Shown: positions 1 through 12,200, counted from the stretch's first letter. The stretch: 64,000 nt of DNA from Plasmopara viticola (GCA_001695595.3 MBPM02000104.1:1-64000); one strand, 5' to 3'. Notes: a model not told the origin generated them from the sequence alone. Numbers and translations are program-made.

Positions 1-2
1 AG

Positions 3-364
3 TATTGAAGGTAGCCGGTTTCCCTCAGTTTTATTCCGGTTTCCAAGGCTGTCCAATACGAGCGGCTGTCCGACGGTTCAAACAAACAACGATGGCGTCA
101 TGGAAAGACGCACGGAAAGGCGCACTCAAGATGATTGCGCCCGGATGGGAAGATGATTGCGCCCGGATGGTAAGTGCCTCTGATTGGCTTAGATAAATGA
201 ATGGCTTAGATGTAGCAAAGAGTTGTGAACTAAGGACCAAATGAATACACTCACTTTGAAATCTCTTCTTTCTTCTCACAAGTGTCTTCGCTCGGTTCTC
301 CCTCGCGCAGACTCTTCACCACACGCCTCAAATCTTCGCCTTCGCTCCGCTCACCCATCCAACA
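3..364 (+). repeat. Family A LTR (unit A1)
   Basis: 362-bp LTR starting TATTGAAGG and ending CCAACA, followed at 365 by the primer-binding site. It differs from the LTR at 4436 only by small insertions and deletions in pyrimidine runs near 262-275 and 330. Confidence 0.93.
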
Positions 365-378
365 GGTTATGAGCCCAA
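365..378 (+). other. Primer-binding site (half-tRNA type), family A
   Basis: GGTTATGAGCCCAA lies directly after the LTR. It is complementary to the anticodon stem-loop of initiator tRNA-Met (TTGGGCTCATAACC), not to a tRNA 3' end. The ATG at 369-371 inside it opens the gag-pol frame. Identical sites in family A lie at 4798-4811, 9245-9258 and 13682-13695. Confidence 0.85.
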
Positions 379-3300
379 CCATGACCTCGGTGCATGACGT
401 CTCGGCCAAGGTCGCATCGACAAGTTCAACGGCGACAACTATGCAACGTGGAACCGCTACATGCGTGGCGTGTTTCTTACCAAGGCCGTGTGGCATGTTG
501 TCAACCGCGAGGTGACTCCGACGTTTGTTGACCCTCGTGCCTCGGACGAATATGTCAAGACAAGCAACATTGCTTTTGGATTGATGCTGCTCCATATGGA
601 TGCGGACTATCACCACGTTGTTGATGACTGCGAGGAAGTGTGGGTTGCGTGGGCGCGTATTAAGACGCTGTACGGTGGATCGCAAAAGGCTGGTCGCATC
701 TACTTGAAGCGACAACTCTTTAGCATGGAGATGGCCGAAGGTGGTAATGTCTTGCATCACTGCAATGAAGTCCTCAATATCAGCGCAAAGCTTTCCAGTA
801 TCGGCGCGAAAATGGAGGACGAAGACGTTGCAATCTGCCTTTGCGAAGTCTGCCCAAGAGCTACGAGAATGTCGTGCTCAACTTGGAGATCAGCAATGCG
901 GAGTTGAGGACTCAGGATGTGGTTAAAGTGCTGACGAATGAGCACATTAAGCGACAAGGGTCGAAAACCACGACAGTCAAGACTGAGGAAGTGGCAAAGG
1001 CGTTCAGCGCAGAGCGAGAATATCGCCAGTGCGCATACTGCGGAAAATTGGGGCACTCGCGGAGCGGTGCTGGACCAAGCAGAAGGATGAGAATCGGAAT
1101 GCTCGACGCGGCGGCCAAGCTCGTGGACGCGAAGCAAACAATGTTCACTATCGACCAAGCGATCAATACGACTACGACCGTGTTGCGTTTGCGGTCTCAC
1201 TGGAGTGTGGACTTTCAACAACAAAAAGTATGCCTGGAATGTGGGCGATCGACAGTGGCGCAACGCATCACATATGCAACAACAAGAACAAATTTTCAAG
1301 ACTCGATGAAAACAATTTTGGCGAACTCTCGGTCGCTGACGGAAACAAGACTGCAATTGAAGGTGTCGGGACAATCATTAAGCGCGTGGTTTTGCCCGAT
1401 GGTATAGAATCCGACATTGAATTCAAGAACGTATTGTTCGTGCCAGCAATGAACAAGAATTTGCTTTCGGTGCCACAGATCAACAAGAGTGGCAAGTTTC
1501 AAGTGGTATTTGATGGTCCACGCATGATATTACGCGCAAAGTCTCGAATCAAGTTGTGGCTACAGCAGACCTTGTGGACGGTCTTTACTGGCTTCGTACT
1601 TTCCAATATTCAGCAAATTCGGCGGTGCGGGGACAAAACATCAATCTGCATGCAAGATTGGGTCACGCTCCAATCGACGTGCTTCGCAAGATGGTCAATG
1701 GTGGAATGATCAAGGACGCAAACGTGCCACTATGCTCAAGCGATCAAGGCATGTGTCGAGGGTGTCAGTTAGGAAAAATGGTTCAAAGACCATTTCCTAG
1801 CTCCCAAGACAAGCGTCCATATGATACGTTTGAGCTCCTTCACTTCGACATATGCGGTCCCATGGAACAAGACTCTTTGGGTGGAAGCAGGTACTGCTCC
1901 TCATTGTAGACGAGGCCAGCGGATGCATGAAGGGCTTTTGCTCAAGAGCCAAATCTGAATCCGAAGAATGTCTCACAAGCTACATCGTCAAGGTTCACGC
2001 AATTCGGCAAGCAAGTCAAGTTTGTGAGACATGATGGAGCGCGAGAATTCGCAACAAATTCGCTCAAGATCTGCTATGGCGATCAAGGTATTGAGCAGCA
2101 GGTCACGGTTCCATACGCGCATCAAACAAATGGGACAGCTGAGCGGGCCATCAGAACTATTGTTACGATTGGCCGCGCTTTACTGTACTATGCAAATCTT
2201 GACAAGCGCTTTTGGGGTGAAGCGGCAATGACGGCAATTTATATCAAGAATCGACTGCCTTCACCCAAGATTGCAAGCAAGACCCCGTTTGAGATTGTGT
2301 ACAAGTCCAAGCCAAGTGTAAAGCACCTGCGTGTATTCAACTGCCGAACATTTACACTGACACCAAAGAAAAGCGACTCAAGTGGGATCCAAAAGCTCGC
2401 GCCGGCATTTTCATGGGCTATCAAGAGTCATCAAGGCCTATCGAATTTTTGACATCGAGGCAGGACAAATAATTGTTGTCGTGACGTCAACTTTGATGAA
2501 TCAAGGCTTGGTCTTGCATCTACAGGGCCACCAGCTCCTGACAGTGATGACGATGACCTCAATCTTGATCCGCTCACCATCGATGACAGTAATCCAGTGT
2601 ACCGAATGAATTTCAAGTCGTCCGGAAAGCGCAAGAACCGATCAGGCGCATATGACGCGAACAATGATTCAGCTCTCCCACGCTACGAGTATCACGAGAA
2701 TGGACTCGAGGAATCAAGTGCGCCTGAAAGTCTTGACGAGCGACGAGCCAAACGCAGATCGGTCGAGCGCATGACCAGTAATCAGGAAAATGAAGACGAA
2801 AAGAGCGAGACAAATGATTACTCGGTGCCACGCGATTTTGGCATGCAAGCGCTAATGCAGTCGAAGCTATCGACCTTTCTGAACCATCGAGTTATCAGAT
2901 GCCGTTAGCGGACCAGATCAAGTACATTGGCGAAAAGCAGTGCGTGCAGAATTGGATTCTATGCGAATTCGCAACGTGTTTCGAGCGGCCAAACTCCAGC
3001 AGGACAACATGCTATTGGAACGAAGTGGGTTTTCAAGATCAAGCGCAAAGCCGACGGATCAATTGAAAAATACAAGGCGCGTCTCGTCGCAAAAGGATTT
3101 AAACAGCAATACGGCATTGACTACACGGAAACGTTTTCGCCTGTGGTCAAGTACGTCACACTGCGCATGGTGATCAGCTTGACAAAGTATCTTGGATGGC
3201 CCCTTGACCAGCTTGATGTTGTTACGGCATTTCTCTACGGTGTAATGAAAGAAGTCGTTTACTGTGTGGTACCAGAGGGAGTGGAAATCGAAGGTAATTT

Positions 3301-4429
3301 CGATTGCTTGGAACTGTTGAAAGCAATTTACGGCCTAAAACAAGCATCCCGAGTTTGGAACGAGACCTTTGATGAGTTTGTGTGCTCCATTGGTTTCTGT
3401 GTTTCTGCTTTCGACCCATGCCTCTATATCAAGAATGTCGACGGCCATTGCATATTGCTACTGGTGTATGTAGATGATGTACTCATCACTGGCAGCTCGG
3501 CCAAGCTCATCGCGGAAACTAAAAGCAGTCTCAAGTCACGCTTTGAAATGACGGACAGTGGGAAATGTGCTTTTGTTTTGGGCATTGAGCTTGTGGATAA
3601 CGCTGACGGCAGCATCACACTTTGCCAGAGACGCTATGTCGACGACATTCTCAAGCGATTTGGCATGAGTGATTGCAAGCCAGTATTAAGTCCGACCGAC
3701 TTAAGCTTACGACTCGTGCCAAGTGCTGCAACAACAAAGGCTGACGTCCCATTTCGCGAAGCTGTGGGTGCCTTGATGCATCTGACAACTGCAACACGTC
3801 CAGACATTGCCTTTGCTGTTGGATATGTATCACGTTTTATGGAGAACCCGCAAGCTGAACACTGGGTTGCGATAAAGAGAGTTCTTCGCTACCTCCAAGG
3901 AAGCAAGTCACACGGCATCACTTTTAAGGCTAGTGATCATGTGGATTTCCGGGGATACTCGGATGCAGATTGGGCTGGCGATCATGCGGACCGCAAGTCA
4001 ACCTCTGGCTATGCATTTATGTTGATGGGAGCACCTGTGAGTTGGGGAAGCAAGAAACAATCGAGCGTTTCACTGTCGACCAGCGAAGCTGAATACATTG
4101 CACTCAGCCTGGCAATACAAGAAGGCAAGTGGGTACATCGTCTTCTTTGAGAAATTTTAGGAGCAGCTGGTAAAGATAAACCGGAGCTGAAGATATTTAG
4201 AGATAATCAATCATGTATCAAGATGACGAAGAACCCGGTCAACCATGGTCGAGCCAAGCACATTGATATCAAGTATCATCACATCCGTGACGAAGTCAAA
4301 CGCGGTGAAGTCAAGCTTGAATATTGCGAGACCTCGGCAATGCTGGCAGACATCATGACGAAGGCACTTCCAGGACCACGTCATGCCGACCTAATGAGGG
4401 CTCTCGGAATTCACGCGTGCTCGTATTGA
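369..4429 (+). pseudogene. Copia Gag-Pol polyprotein, family A, broken (A1)
   Basis: This is the same polyprotein as the intact copy at 4802, but the frame is broken about a dozen times. Almost all breaks are losses of one base in a short homopolymer (near 412, 840, 1061, 1525, 1893, 2369, 2430, 2478, 2840, 2898 and 2996), plus a 2-nt loss near 1998 and a TGT to TGA stop at 4148-4150. I noticed only about four substitutions against A2. The deletions, together with one G lost from the polypurine tract, sum to 14 nt and fully explain the shorter unit (4433 instead of 4447 bp). All domains remain recognisable in pieces, including the YVDD motif of RT near 3470. Such a run of homopolymer contractions with few substitutions suggests unpolished long-read sequence, not natural decay, so this copy may be intact in the real genome. 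Confidence 0.9.
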
Positions 4430-4435
4430 GGGGAG
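4429..4435 (+). other. Polypurine tract, family A
   Basis: A purine run beginning in the polyprotein stop codon and ending in GAG sits immediately before the LTR at 4436. It is the expected plus-strand primer. Equivalent tracts lie at about 8874-8882 and 13321-13329 with one more G. Confidence 0.8.
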
Positions 4436-4797
4436 TATTGAAGGTAGCCGGTTTCCCTCAGTTTTATTCCGGTTTCCAAGGCTGTCCAATACGAGCGGCT
4501 GTCCGACGGTTCAAACAAACAACGATGGCGTCATGGAAAGACGCACGGAAAGGCGCACTCAAGATGATTGCGCCCGGATGGGAAGATGATTGCGCCCGGA
4601 TGGTAAGTGCCTCTGATTGGCTTAGATAAATGAATGGCTTAGATGTAGCAAAGAGTTGTGAACTAAGGACCAAATGAATACACTCACTTTGAAATCTTCT
4701 TTCTTCCTCACAAGTGTCTTCGCTCGGTTCTCCCTCGCGCAGACTCTTCACCACACGCCTCAAACTCTTCGCCTTCGCTCCGCTCACCCATCCAACA
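4436..4797 (+). repeat. Family A LTR (shared by A1 and A2)
   Basis: 362-bp LTR, TATTGAAGG to CCAACA. It serves as 3' LTR of A1 and 5' LTR of A2. By eye it is identical to the LTR at 8883. It contains two copies of a 22-bp repeat (core GATTGCGCCCGGATGG) and the start-site motif TCACTTT at 4684-4690. Confidence 0.95.
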
Positions 4798-4801
4798 GGT
4801 T

Positions 4802-7800
4802 ATGAGCCCAACCATGACCTCGGTGCATGACGTCTCGGCCAAGGTCGCCATCGACAAGTTCAACGGCGACAACTATGCAACGTGGAACCGCTACATGCGT
4901 GGCGTGTTTCTTACCAAGGCCGTGTGGCATGTTGTCAACCGCGAGGTGACTCCGACGTTTGTTGACCCTCGTGCCTCGGACGAATATGTCAAGACAAGCA
5001 ACATTGCTTTTGGATTGATGCTGCTCCATATGGATGCGGACTATCACCACGTTGTTGATGACTGCGAGGAAGTGTGGGTTGCGTGGGCGCGTATTAAGAC
5101 GCTGTACGGTGGATCGCAAAAGGCTGGTCGCATCTACTTGAAGCGACAACTCTTTAGCATGGAGATGGCCGAAGGTGGTAATGTCTTGCATCACTGCAAT
5201 GAAGTCCTCAATATCAGCGCAAAGCTTTCCAGTATCGGCGCGAAAATGGAGGACGAAGACGTTGCAATCTGCCTTTTGCGAAGTCTGCCCAAGAGCTACG
5301 AGAATGTCGTGCTCAACTTGGAGATCAGCAATGCGGAGTTGAGGACTCAGGATGTGGTTAAAGTGCTGACGAATGAGCACATTAAGCGACAAGGGTCGAA
5401 AACCACGACAGTCAAGACTGAGGAAGTGGCAAAGGCGTTCAGCGCAGAGCGAGAATATCGCCAGTGCGCATACTGCGGAAAATTGGGGCACTCGGCGGAG
5501 CGGTGCTGGACCAAGCAGAAGGATGAGAATCGGAATGCTCGACGCGGCGGCCAAGCTCGTGGACGCGAAGCAAACAATGTTCACTATCGACCAAGCGATC
5601 AATACGACTACGACCGTGTTGCGTTTGCGGTCTCACTGGAGTGTGGACTTTCAACAACAAAAAGTATGCCTGGAATGTGGGCGATCGACAGTGGCGCAAC
5701 GCATCACATATGCAACAACAAGAACAAATTTTCAAGACTCGATGAAAACAATTTTGGCGAACTCTCGGTCGCTGACGGAAACAAGACTGCAATTGAAGGT
5801 GTCGGGACAATCATTAAGCGCGTGGTTTTGCCCGATGGTATAGAATCCGACATTGAATTCAAGAACGTATTGTTCGTGCCAGCAATGAACAAGAATTTGC
5901 TTTCGGTGCCACAGATCAACAAGAGTGGCAAGTTTCAAGTGGTATTTGATGGTCCACGCATGGATATTACGCGCAAAGTCTCGAATCAAGTTGTGGCTAC
6001 AGCAGACCTTGTGGACGGTCTTTACTGGCTTCGTACTTTCCAATATTCAGCAAATTCGGCGGTGCGGGGACAAAACATCAATCTGCATGCAAGATTGGGT
6101 CACGCTCCAATCGACATGCTTCGCAAGATGGTCAATGGTGGAATGATCAAGGACGCAAACGTGCCACTATGCTCAAGCGATCAAGGCATGTGTCGAGGGT
6201 GTCAGTTAGGAAAAATGGTTCAAAGACCATTTCCTAGCTCCCAAGACAAGCGTCCATATGATACGTTTGAGCTCCTTCACTTCGACATATGCGGTCCCAT
6301 GGAACAAGACTCTTTGGGTGGAAGCAGGTACTTGCTCCTCATTGTAGACGAGGCCAGCGGATGCATGAAGGGCTTTTGCTCAAGAGCCAAATCTGAATCC
6401 GAAGAATGTCTCACAAGCTACATCGTCAAGGTTCACACGCAATTCGGCAAGCAAGTCAAGTTTGTGAGACATGATGGAGCGCGAGAATTCGCAACAAATT
6501 CGCTCAAGATCTGCTATGGCGATCAAGGTATTGAGCAGCAGGTCACGGTTCCATACGCGCATCAAACAAATGGGACAGCTGAGCGGGCCATCAGAACTAT
6601 TGTTACGATTGGCCGCGCTTTACTGTACTATGCAAATCTTGACAAGCGCTTTTGGGGTGAAGCGGCAATGACGGCAATTTATATCAAGAATCGACTGCCT
6701 TCACCCAAGATTGCAAGCAAGACCCCGTTTGAGATTGTGTACAAGTCCAAGCCAAGTGTAAAGCACCTGCGTGTATTCGACTGCCGAACATTTACACTGA
6801 CACCAAAAGAAAAGCGACTCAAGTGGGATCCAAAAGCTCGCGCCGGCATTTTCATGGGCTATCAAGAGTCATCAAAGGCCTATCGAATTTTTGACATCGA
6901 GGCAGGACAAATAATTGTTGGTCGTGACGTCAACTTTGATGAATCAAGGCTTGGTCTTGCATCTACAGGGCCACCAGCTCCTGACAGTGATGACGATGAC
7001 CTCAATCTTGATCCGCTCACCATCGATGACAGTAATCCAGTGTACCGAATGAATTTCAAGTCGTCCGGAAAGCGCAAGAACCGATCAGGCGCATATGACG
7101 CGAACAATGATTCAGCTCTCCCACGCTACGAGTATCACGAGAATGGACTCGAGGAATCAAGTGCGCCTGAAAGTCTTGACGAGCGACGAGCCAAACGCAG
7201 ATCGGTCGAGCGCATGACCAGTAATCAGGAAAATGAAGACGAAAAGAGCGAGACAAATGATTACTCGGTGCCACGCGATTTTTGGCATGCAAGCGCTAAT
7301 GCAGTCGAAGCTATCGACCTTTCTGAACCATCGAGTTATCAAGATGCCGTTAGCGGACCAGATCAAGTACATTGGCGAAAAGCAGTGCGTGCAAAATTGG
7401 ATTCTATGCGAATTCGCAACGTGTTTCGAGCGGCCAAACTCCCAGCAGGACAACATGCTATTGGAACGAAGTGGGTTTTCAAGATCAAGCGCAAAGCCGA
7501 CGGATCAATTGAAAAATACAAGGCGCGTCTCGTCGCAAAAGGATTTAAACAGCAATACGGCATTGACTACACGGAAACGTTTTCGCCTGTGGTCAAGTAC
7601 GTCACACTGCGCATGGTGATCAGCTTGACAAAGTATCTTGGATGGCCCCTTGACCAGCTTGATGTTGTTACGGCATTTCTCTACGGTGTAATGAAAGAAG
7701 TCGTTTACTGTGTGGTACCAGAGGGAGTGGAAATCGAAGGTAATTTCGATTGCTTGGAACTGTTGAAAGCAATTTACGGCCTAAAACAAGCATCCCGAGT

Positions 7801-8875
7801 TTGGAACGAGACCTTTGATGAGTTTGTGTGCTCCATTGGTTTCTGTGTTTCTGCTTTCGACCCATGCCTCTATATCAAGAATGTCGACGGCCATTGCATA
7901 TTGCTACTGGTGTATGTAGATGATGTACTCATCACTGGCAGCTCGGCCAAGCTCATCGCGGAAACTAAAAGCAGTCTCAAGTCACGCTTTGAAATGACGG
8001 ACAGTGGGAAATGTGCTTTTGTTTTGGGCATTGAGCTTGTGGATAACGCTGACGGCAGCATCACACTTTGCCAGAGACGCTATGTCGACGACATTCTCAA
8101 GCGATTTGGCATGAGTGATTGCAAGCCAGTATTAAGTCCGACCGACTTAAGCTTACGACTCGTGCCAAGTGCTGCAACAACAAAGGCTGACGTCCCATTT
8201 CGCGAAGCTGTGGGTGCCTTGATGCATCTGACAACTGCAACACGTCCAGACATTGCCTTTGCTGTTGGATATGTATCACGTTTTATGGAGAACCCGCAAG
8301 CTGAACACTGGGTTGCGATAAAGAGAGTTCTTCGCTACCTCCAAGGAAGCAAGTCACACGGCATCACTTTTAAGGCTAGTGATCATGTGGATTTCCGGGG
8401 ATACTCGGATGCAGATTGGGCTGGCGATCATGCGGACCGCAAGTCAACCTCTGGCTATGCATTTATGTTGATGGGAGCACCTGTGAGTTGGGGAAGCAAG
8501 AAACAATCGAGCGTTTCACTGTCGACCAGCGAAGCTGAATACATTGCACTCAGCCTGGCAATACAAGAAGGCAAGTGGGTACATCGTCTTCTTTGTGAAA
8601 TTTTAGGAGCAGCTGGTAAAGATAAACCGGAGCTGAAGATATTTAGAGATAATCAATCATGTATCAAGATGACGAAGAACCCGGTCAACCATGGTCGAGC
8701 CAAGCACATTGATATCAAGTATCATCACATCCGTGACGAAGTCAAACGCGGTGAAGTCAAGCTTGAATATTGCGAGACCTCGGCAATGCTGGCAGACATC
8801 ATGACGAAGGCACTTCCAGGACCACGTCATGCCGACCTAATGAGGGCTCTCGGAATTCACGCGTGCTCGTATTGA
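4802..8875 (+). CDS. Copia Gag-Pol polyprotein, family A, intact (A2)
   Basis: A single 1357-residue frame fills the internal region from primer-binding site to polypurine tract. Visible domains are: Gag about residues 1-220; CCHC zinc knuckle [14 protein letters not shown] at 222-235; protease motif AIDSGATHH with catalytic D296; GAG-pre-integrase (HARLGH and CRGCQLGK) about 430-485; integrase core with D495, D558 and E594 (DD35E spacing); RT about 860-1110 with YVDD at 1038-1041; RNase H with D1203 and D1283. The start at 4802 is the ATG inside the primer-binding site. A second in-frame ATG at codon 5, in ACCATG context, could be used instead. The product ends HACSY. The flanking LTRs (4436 and 8883) look identical, so this is the best candidate for a recently active element. 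It would make virus-like particles and copy its RNA into DNA. Confidence 0.96.
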   Translation: MSPTMTSVHDVSAKVAIDKFNGDNYATWNRYMRGVFLTKAVWHVVNREVTPTFVDPRASDEYVKTSNIAFGLMLLHMDADYHHVVDDCEEVWVAWARIKTLYGGSQKAGRIYLKRQLFSMEMAEGGNVLHHCNEVLNISAKLSSIGAKMEDEDVAICLLRSLPKSYENVVLNLEISNAELRTQDVVKVLTNEHIKRQGSKTTTVKTEEVAKAFSAEREYRQCAYCGKLGHSAERCWTKQKDENRNARRGGQARGREANNVHYRPSDQYDYDRVAFAVSLECGLSTTKSMPGMWAIDSGATHHICNNKNKFSRLDENNFGELSVADGNKTAIEGVGTIIKRVVLPDGIESDIEFKNVLFVPAMNKNLLSVPQINKSGKFQVVFDGPRMDITRKVSNQVVATADLVDGLYWLRTFQYSANSAVRGQNINLHARLGHAPIDMLRKMVNGGMIKDANVPLCSSDQGMCRGCQLGKMVQRPFPSSQDKRPYDTFELLHFDICGPMEQDSLGGSRYLLLIVDEASGCMKGFCSRAKSESEECLTSYIVKVHTQFGKQVKFVRHDGAREFATNSLKICYGDQGIEQQVTVPYAHQTNGTAERAIRTIVTIGRALLYYANLDKRFWGEAAMTAIYIKNRLPSPKIASKTPFEIVYKSKPSVKHLRVFDCRTFTLTPKEKRLKWDPKARAGIFMGYQESSKAYRIFDIEAGQIIVGRDVNFDESRLGLASTGPPAPDSDDDDLNLDPLTIDDSNPVYRMNFKSSGKRKNRSGAYDANNDSALPRYEYHENGLEESSAPESLDERRAKRRSVERMTSNQENEDEKSETNDYSVPRDFWHASANAVEAIDLSEPSSYQDAVSGPDQVHWRKAVRAKLDSMRIRNVFRAAKLPAGQHAIGTKWVFKIKRKADGSIEKYKARLVAKGFKQQYGIDYTETFSPVVKYVTLRMVISLTKYLGWPLDQLDVVTAFLYGVMKEVVYCVVPEGVEIEGNFDCLELLKAIYGLKQASRVWNETFDEFVCSIGFCVSAFDPCLYIKNVDGHCILLLVYVDDVLITGSSAKLIAETKSSLKSRFEMTDSGKCAFVLGIELVDNADGSITLCQRRYVDDILKRFGMSDCKPVLSPTDLSLRLVPSAATTKADVPFREAVGALMHLTTATRPDIAFAVGYVSRFMENPQAEHWVAIKRVLRYLQGSKSHGITFKASDHVDFRGYSDADWAGDHADRKSTSGYAFMLMGAPVSWGSKKQSSVSLSTSEAEYIALSLAIQEGKWVHRLLCEILGAAGKDKPELKIFRDNQSCIKMTKNPVNHGRAKHIDIKYHHIRDEVKRGEVKLEYCETSAMLADIMTKALPGPRHADLMRALGIHACSY

Positions 8876-8882
8876 GGGGGAG

Positions 8883-9244
8883 TATTGAAGGTAGCCGGTT
8901 TCCCTCAGTTTTATTCCGGTTTCCAAGGCTGTCCAATACGAGCGGCTGTCCGACGGTTCAAACAAACAACGATGGCGTCATGGAAAGACGCACGGAAAGG
9001 CGCACTCAAGATGATTGCGCCCGGATGGGAAGATGATTGCGCCCGGATGGTAAGTGCCTCTGATTGGCTTAGATAAATGAATGGCTTAGATGTAGCAAAG
9101 AGTTGTGAACTAAGGACCAAATGAATACACTCACTTTGAAATCTTCTTTCTTCCTCACAAGTGTCTTCGCTCGGTTCTCCCTCGCGCAGACTCTTCACCA
9201 CACGCCTCAAACTCTTCGCCTTCGCTCCGCTCACCCATCCAACA
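8883..9244 (+). repeat. Family A LTR (shared by A2 and A3)
   Basis: 362-bp LTR with the same ends. The two 22-bp repeats lie at about 9009-9050. They are followed by the module CTCTGATTGGCTTAGATAAA at 9058 and a second copy of GGCTTAGAT. Confidence 0.95.
9131..9146 (+). promoter_or_regulatory. Oomycete-type core promoter (Inr plus FPR-like) in family A LTR
   Basis: TCACTTT at 9131-9137 fits the oomycete initiator TCAYTYY. AAATCTTC just downstream fits 7 of 8 positions of the FPR motif MAWTTTNC. Transcription would start near 9133, giving a leader of about 116 nt to the ATG at 9249. Equivalent sites in the other A LTRs start at 251, 4684 and 13568. Confidence 0.6.
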
Positions 9245-9248
9245 GGTT

Positions 9249-12200
9249 ATGAGCCCAACCATGACCTCGGTGCATGACGTCTCGGCCAAGGTCGCCATCG
9301 ACAAGTTCAACGGCGACAACTATGCAACGTGGAACCGCTACATGCGTGGCGTGTTTCTTACCAAGGCCGTGTGGCATGTTGTCAACCGCGAGGTGACTCC
9401 GACGTTTGTTGACCCTCGTGCCTCGGACGAATATGTCAAGACAAGCAACATTGCTTTTGGATTGATGCTGCTCCATATGGATGCGGACTATCACCACGTT
9501 GTTGATGACTGCGAGGAAGTGTGGGTTGCGTGGGCGCGTATTAAGACGCTGTACGGTGGATCGCAAAAGGCTGGTCGCATCTACTTGAAGCGACAACTCT
9601 TTAGCATGGAGATGGCCGAAGGTGGTAATGTCTTGCATCACTGCAATGAAGTCCTCAATATCAGCGCAAAGCTTTCCAGTATCGGCGCGAAAATGGAGGA
9701 CGAAGACGTTGCAATCTGCCTTTTGCGAAGTCTGCCCAAGAGCTACGAGAATGTCGTGCTCAACTTGGAGATCAGCAATGCGGAGTTGAGGACTCAGGAT
9801 GTGGTTAAAGTGCTGACGAATGAGCACATTAAGCGACAAGGGTCGAAAACCACGACAGTCAAGACTGAGGAAGTGGCAAAGGCGTTCAGCGCAGAGCGAG
9901 AATATCGCCAGTGCGCATACTGCGGAAAATTGGGGCACTCGGCGGAGCGGTGCTGGACCAAGCAGAAGGATGAGAATCGGAATGCTCGACGCGGCGGCCA
10001 AGCTCGTGGACGCGGAGCAAACAATGTTCACTATCGACCAAGCGATCAATACGACTACGACCGTGTTGCGTTTGCGGTCTCACTGGAGTGTGGACTTTCA
10101 ACAACAAAAAGTATGCCTGGAATGTGGGCGATCGACAGTGGCGCAACGCATCACATATGCAACAACAAGAACAAATTTTCAAGACTCGATGAAAACAATT
10201 TTGGCGAACTCTCGGTCGCTGACGGAAACAAGACTGCAATTGAAGGTGTCGGGACAATCATTAAGCGCGTGGTTTTGCCCGATGGTATAGAATCCGACAT
10301 TGAATTCAAGAACGTATTGTTCGTGCCAGCAATGAACAAGAATTTGCTTTCGGTGCCACAGATCAACAAGAGTGGCAAGTTTCAAGTGGTATTTGATGGT
10401 CCACGCATGGATATTACGCGCAAAGTCTCGAATCAAGTTGTGGCTACAGCAGACCTTGTGGACGGTCTTTACTGGCTTCGTACTTTCCAATATTCAGCAA
10501 ATTCGGCGGTGCGGGGACAAAACATCAATCTGCATGCAAGAATGGGTCACGCTCTAATCGACGTGCTTCGCAAGATGGTCAATGGTGGAATGATCAAGGA
10601 CGCAAACGTGCCACTAGGTTCAAGCGATCAAGGCATGTGTCGAGGGTGTCAGTTAGGAAAAATGGTTCAAAGACCATTTCCTAGCTCCCAAGACAAGCGT
10701 CCATATGATACGTTTGAGCTCCTTCACTTCGACATATGCGGTCCCATGGAACAAGACTCTTTGGGTGGAAGCAGGTACTTGCTCCTCATTGTAGACGAGG
10801 CCAGCGGATGCATGAAGGGCTTTTGCTTAAGAGCCAAATCTGAATCCGAAGAATGTCTCACAAGCTACATCGTCAAGGTTCACACGCAATTCGGCAAGCA
10901 AGTCAAGTTTGTGAGACATGATGGAGCGCGAGAATTCGCAACAAATTCGCTCAAGATCTTCTATGGCGATCAAGGTATTGAGCAGCAGGTCACGGTTCCA
11001 TACGCGCATCAAACAAATGGGACAGCTGAGCGGGCCATCAGAACTATTGTTACGATTGGCCGCGCTTTACTGTACTATGCAAATCTTGACAAGCGCTTTT
11101 GGGGTGAAGCGGCAATGACGGCAATTTATATCAAGAATCGACTGCCTTCACCCAAGATTGCAAGCAAGACCCCGTTTGAGATTGTGTACAAGTCCAAGCC
11201 AAGTGTAAAGCACCTGCGTGTATTCGACTGCCGAACATTTACACTGACACCAAAAGAAAAGCGACTCAAGTGGGATCCAAAAGCTCGCGCCGGCATTTTC
11301 ATGGGCTATCAAGAGTCATCAAAGGCCTATCGAATTTTTGACATCGAGGCAGGACAAATAATTGTTGGTCGTGACGTCAACTTTGATGAATCAAGGCTTG
11401 GTCTTGCATCTACAGGGCCACCAGCTCCTGACAGTGATGACGATGACCTCAATCTTGATCCGCTCACCATCGATGACAGTAATCCAGTGTACCGAATGAA
11501 TTTCAAGTCGTCCGGAAAGCGCAAGAACCGATCAGGCGCATATGACGCGAACAATGATTCAGCTCTCCCACGCTACGAGTATCACGAGAATGGACTCGAG
11601 GAATCAAGTGCGCCTGAAAGTCTTGACGAGCGACGAGCCAAACGCAGATCGGTCGAGCGCATGACCAGTAATCAGGAAAATGAAGACGAAAAGAGCGAGA
11701 CAAATGATTACTCGGTGCCACGCGATTTTTGGCATGCAAGCGCTAATGCAGTCGAAGCTATCGACCTTTCTGAACCATCGAGTTATCAAGATGCCGTTAG
11801 CGGACCAGATCAAGTACATTGGCGAAAAGCAGTGCGTGCAAAATTGGATTCTATGCGAATTCGCGACGTGTTTCGAGCGGCCAAACTCCCAGCAGGACAA
11901 CATGCTATTGGAACGAAGTGGGTTTTCAAGATCAAGCGCAAAGCCGACGGATCAATTGAAAAATACAAGGCGCGTCTCGTCGCAAAAGGATTTAAACAGC
12001 AATACGGCATTGACTACACGGAAACGTTTTCGCCTGTGGTCAAGTACGTCACACTGCGCATGGTGATCAGCTTGACAAAGTATCTTGGATGGCCCCTTGA
12101 CCAGCTTGATGTTGTTACGGCATTTCTCTACGGTGTAATGAAAGAAGTCGTTTACTGTGTGGTACCAGAGGGAGTGGAAATCGAAGGTAATTTCGATTGC

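Noticed and set aside
31..279. Small frames within LTRs (for example 63-107 codons, recurring with every LTR) as host genes or effectors
   Set aside because: They lie wholly within LTRs, are found on both strands, and show no signal peptide or effector motif such as RXLR.
4784..5602. Long antisense frame (272 codons) opposite Gag, recurring at 9231-10049 and 13668-14486
   Set aside because: It repeats only because the A copies are near-identical. It has no recognisable domain and mirrors the codon structure of the sense Gag frame.
9009..9050. CRISPR-like or satellite array from the 22-bp repeats
   Set aside because: At most two adjacent units per LTR with no spacers, recurring only because the LTRs recur.
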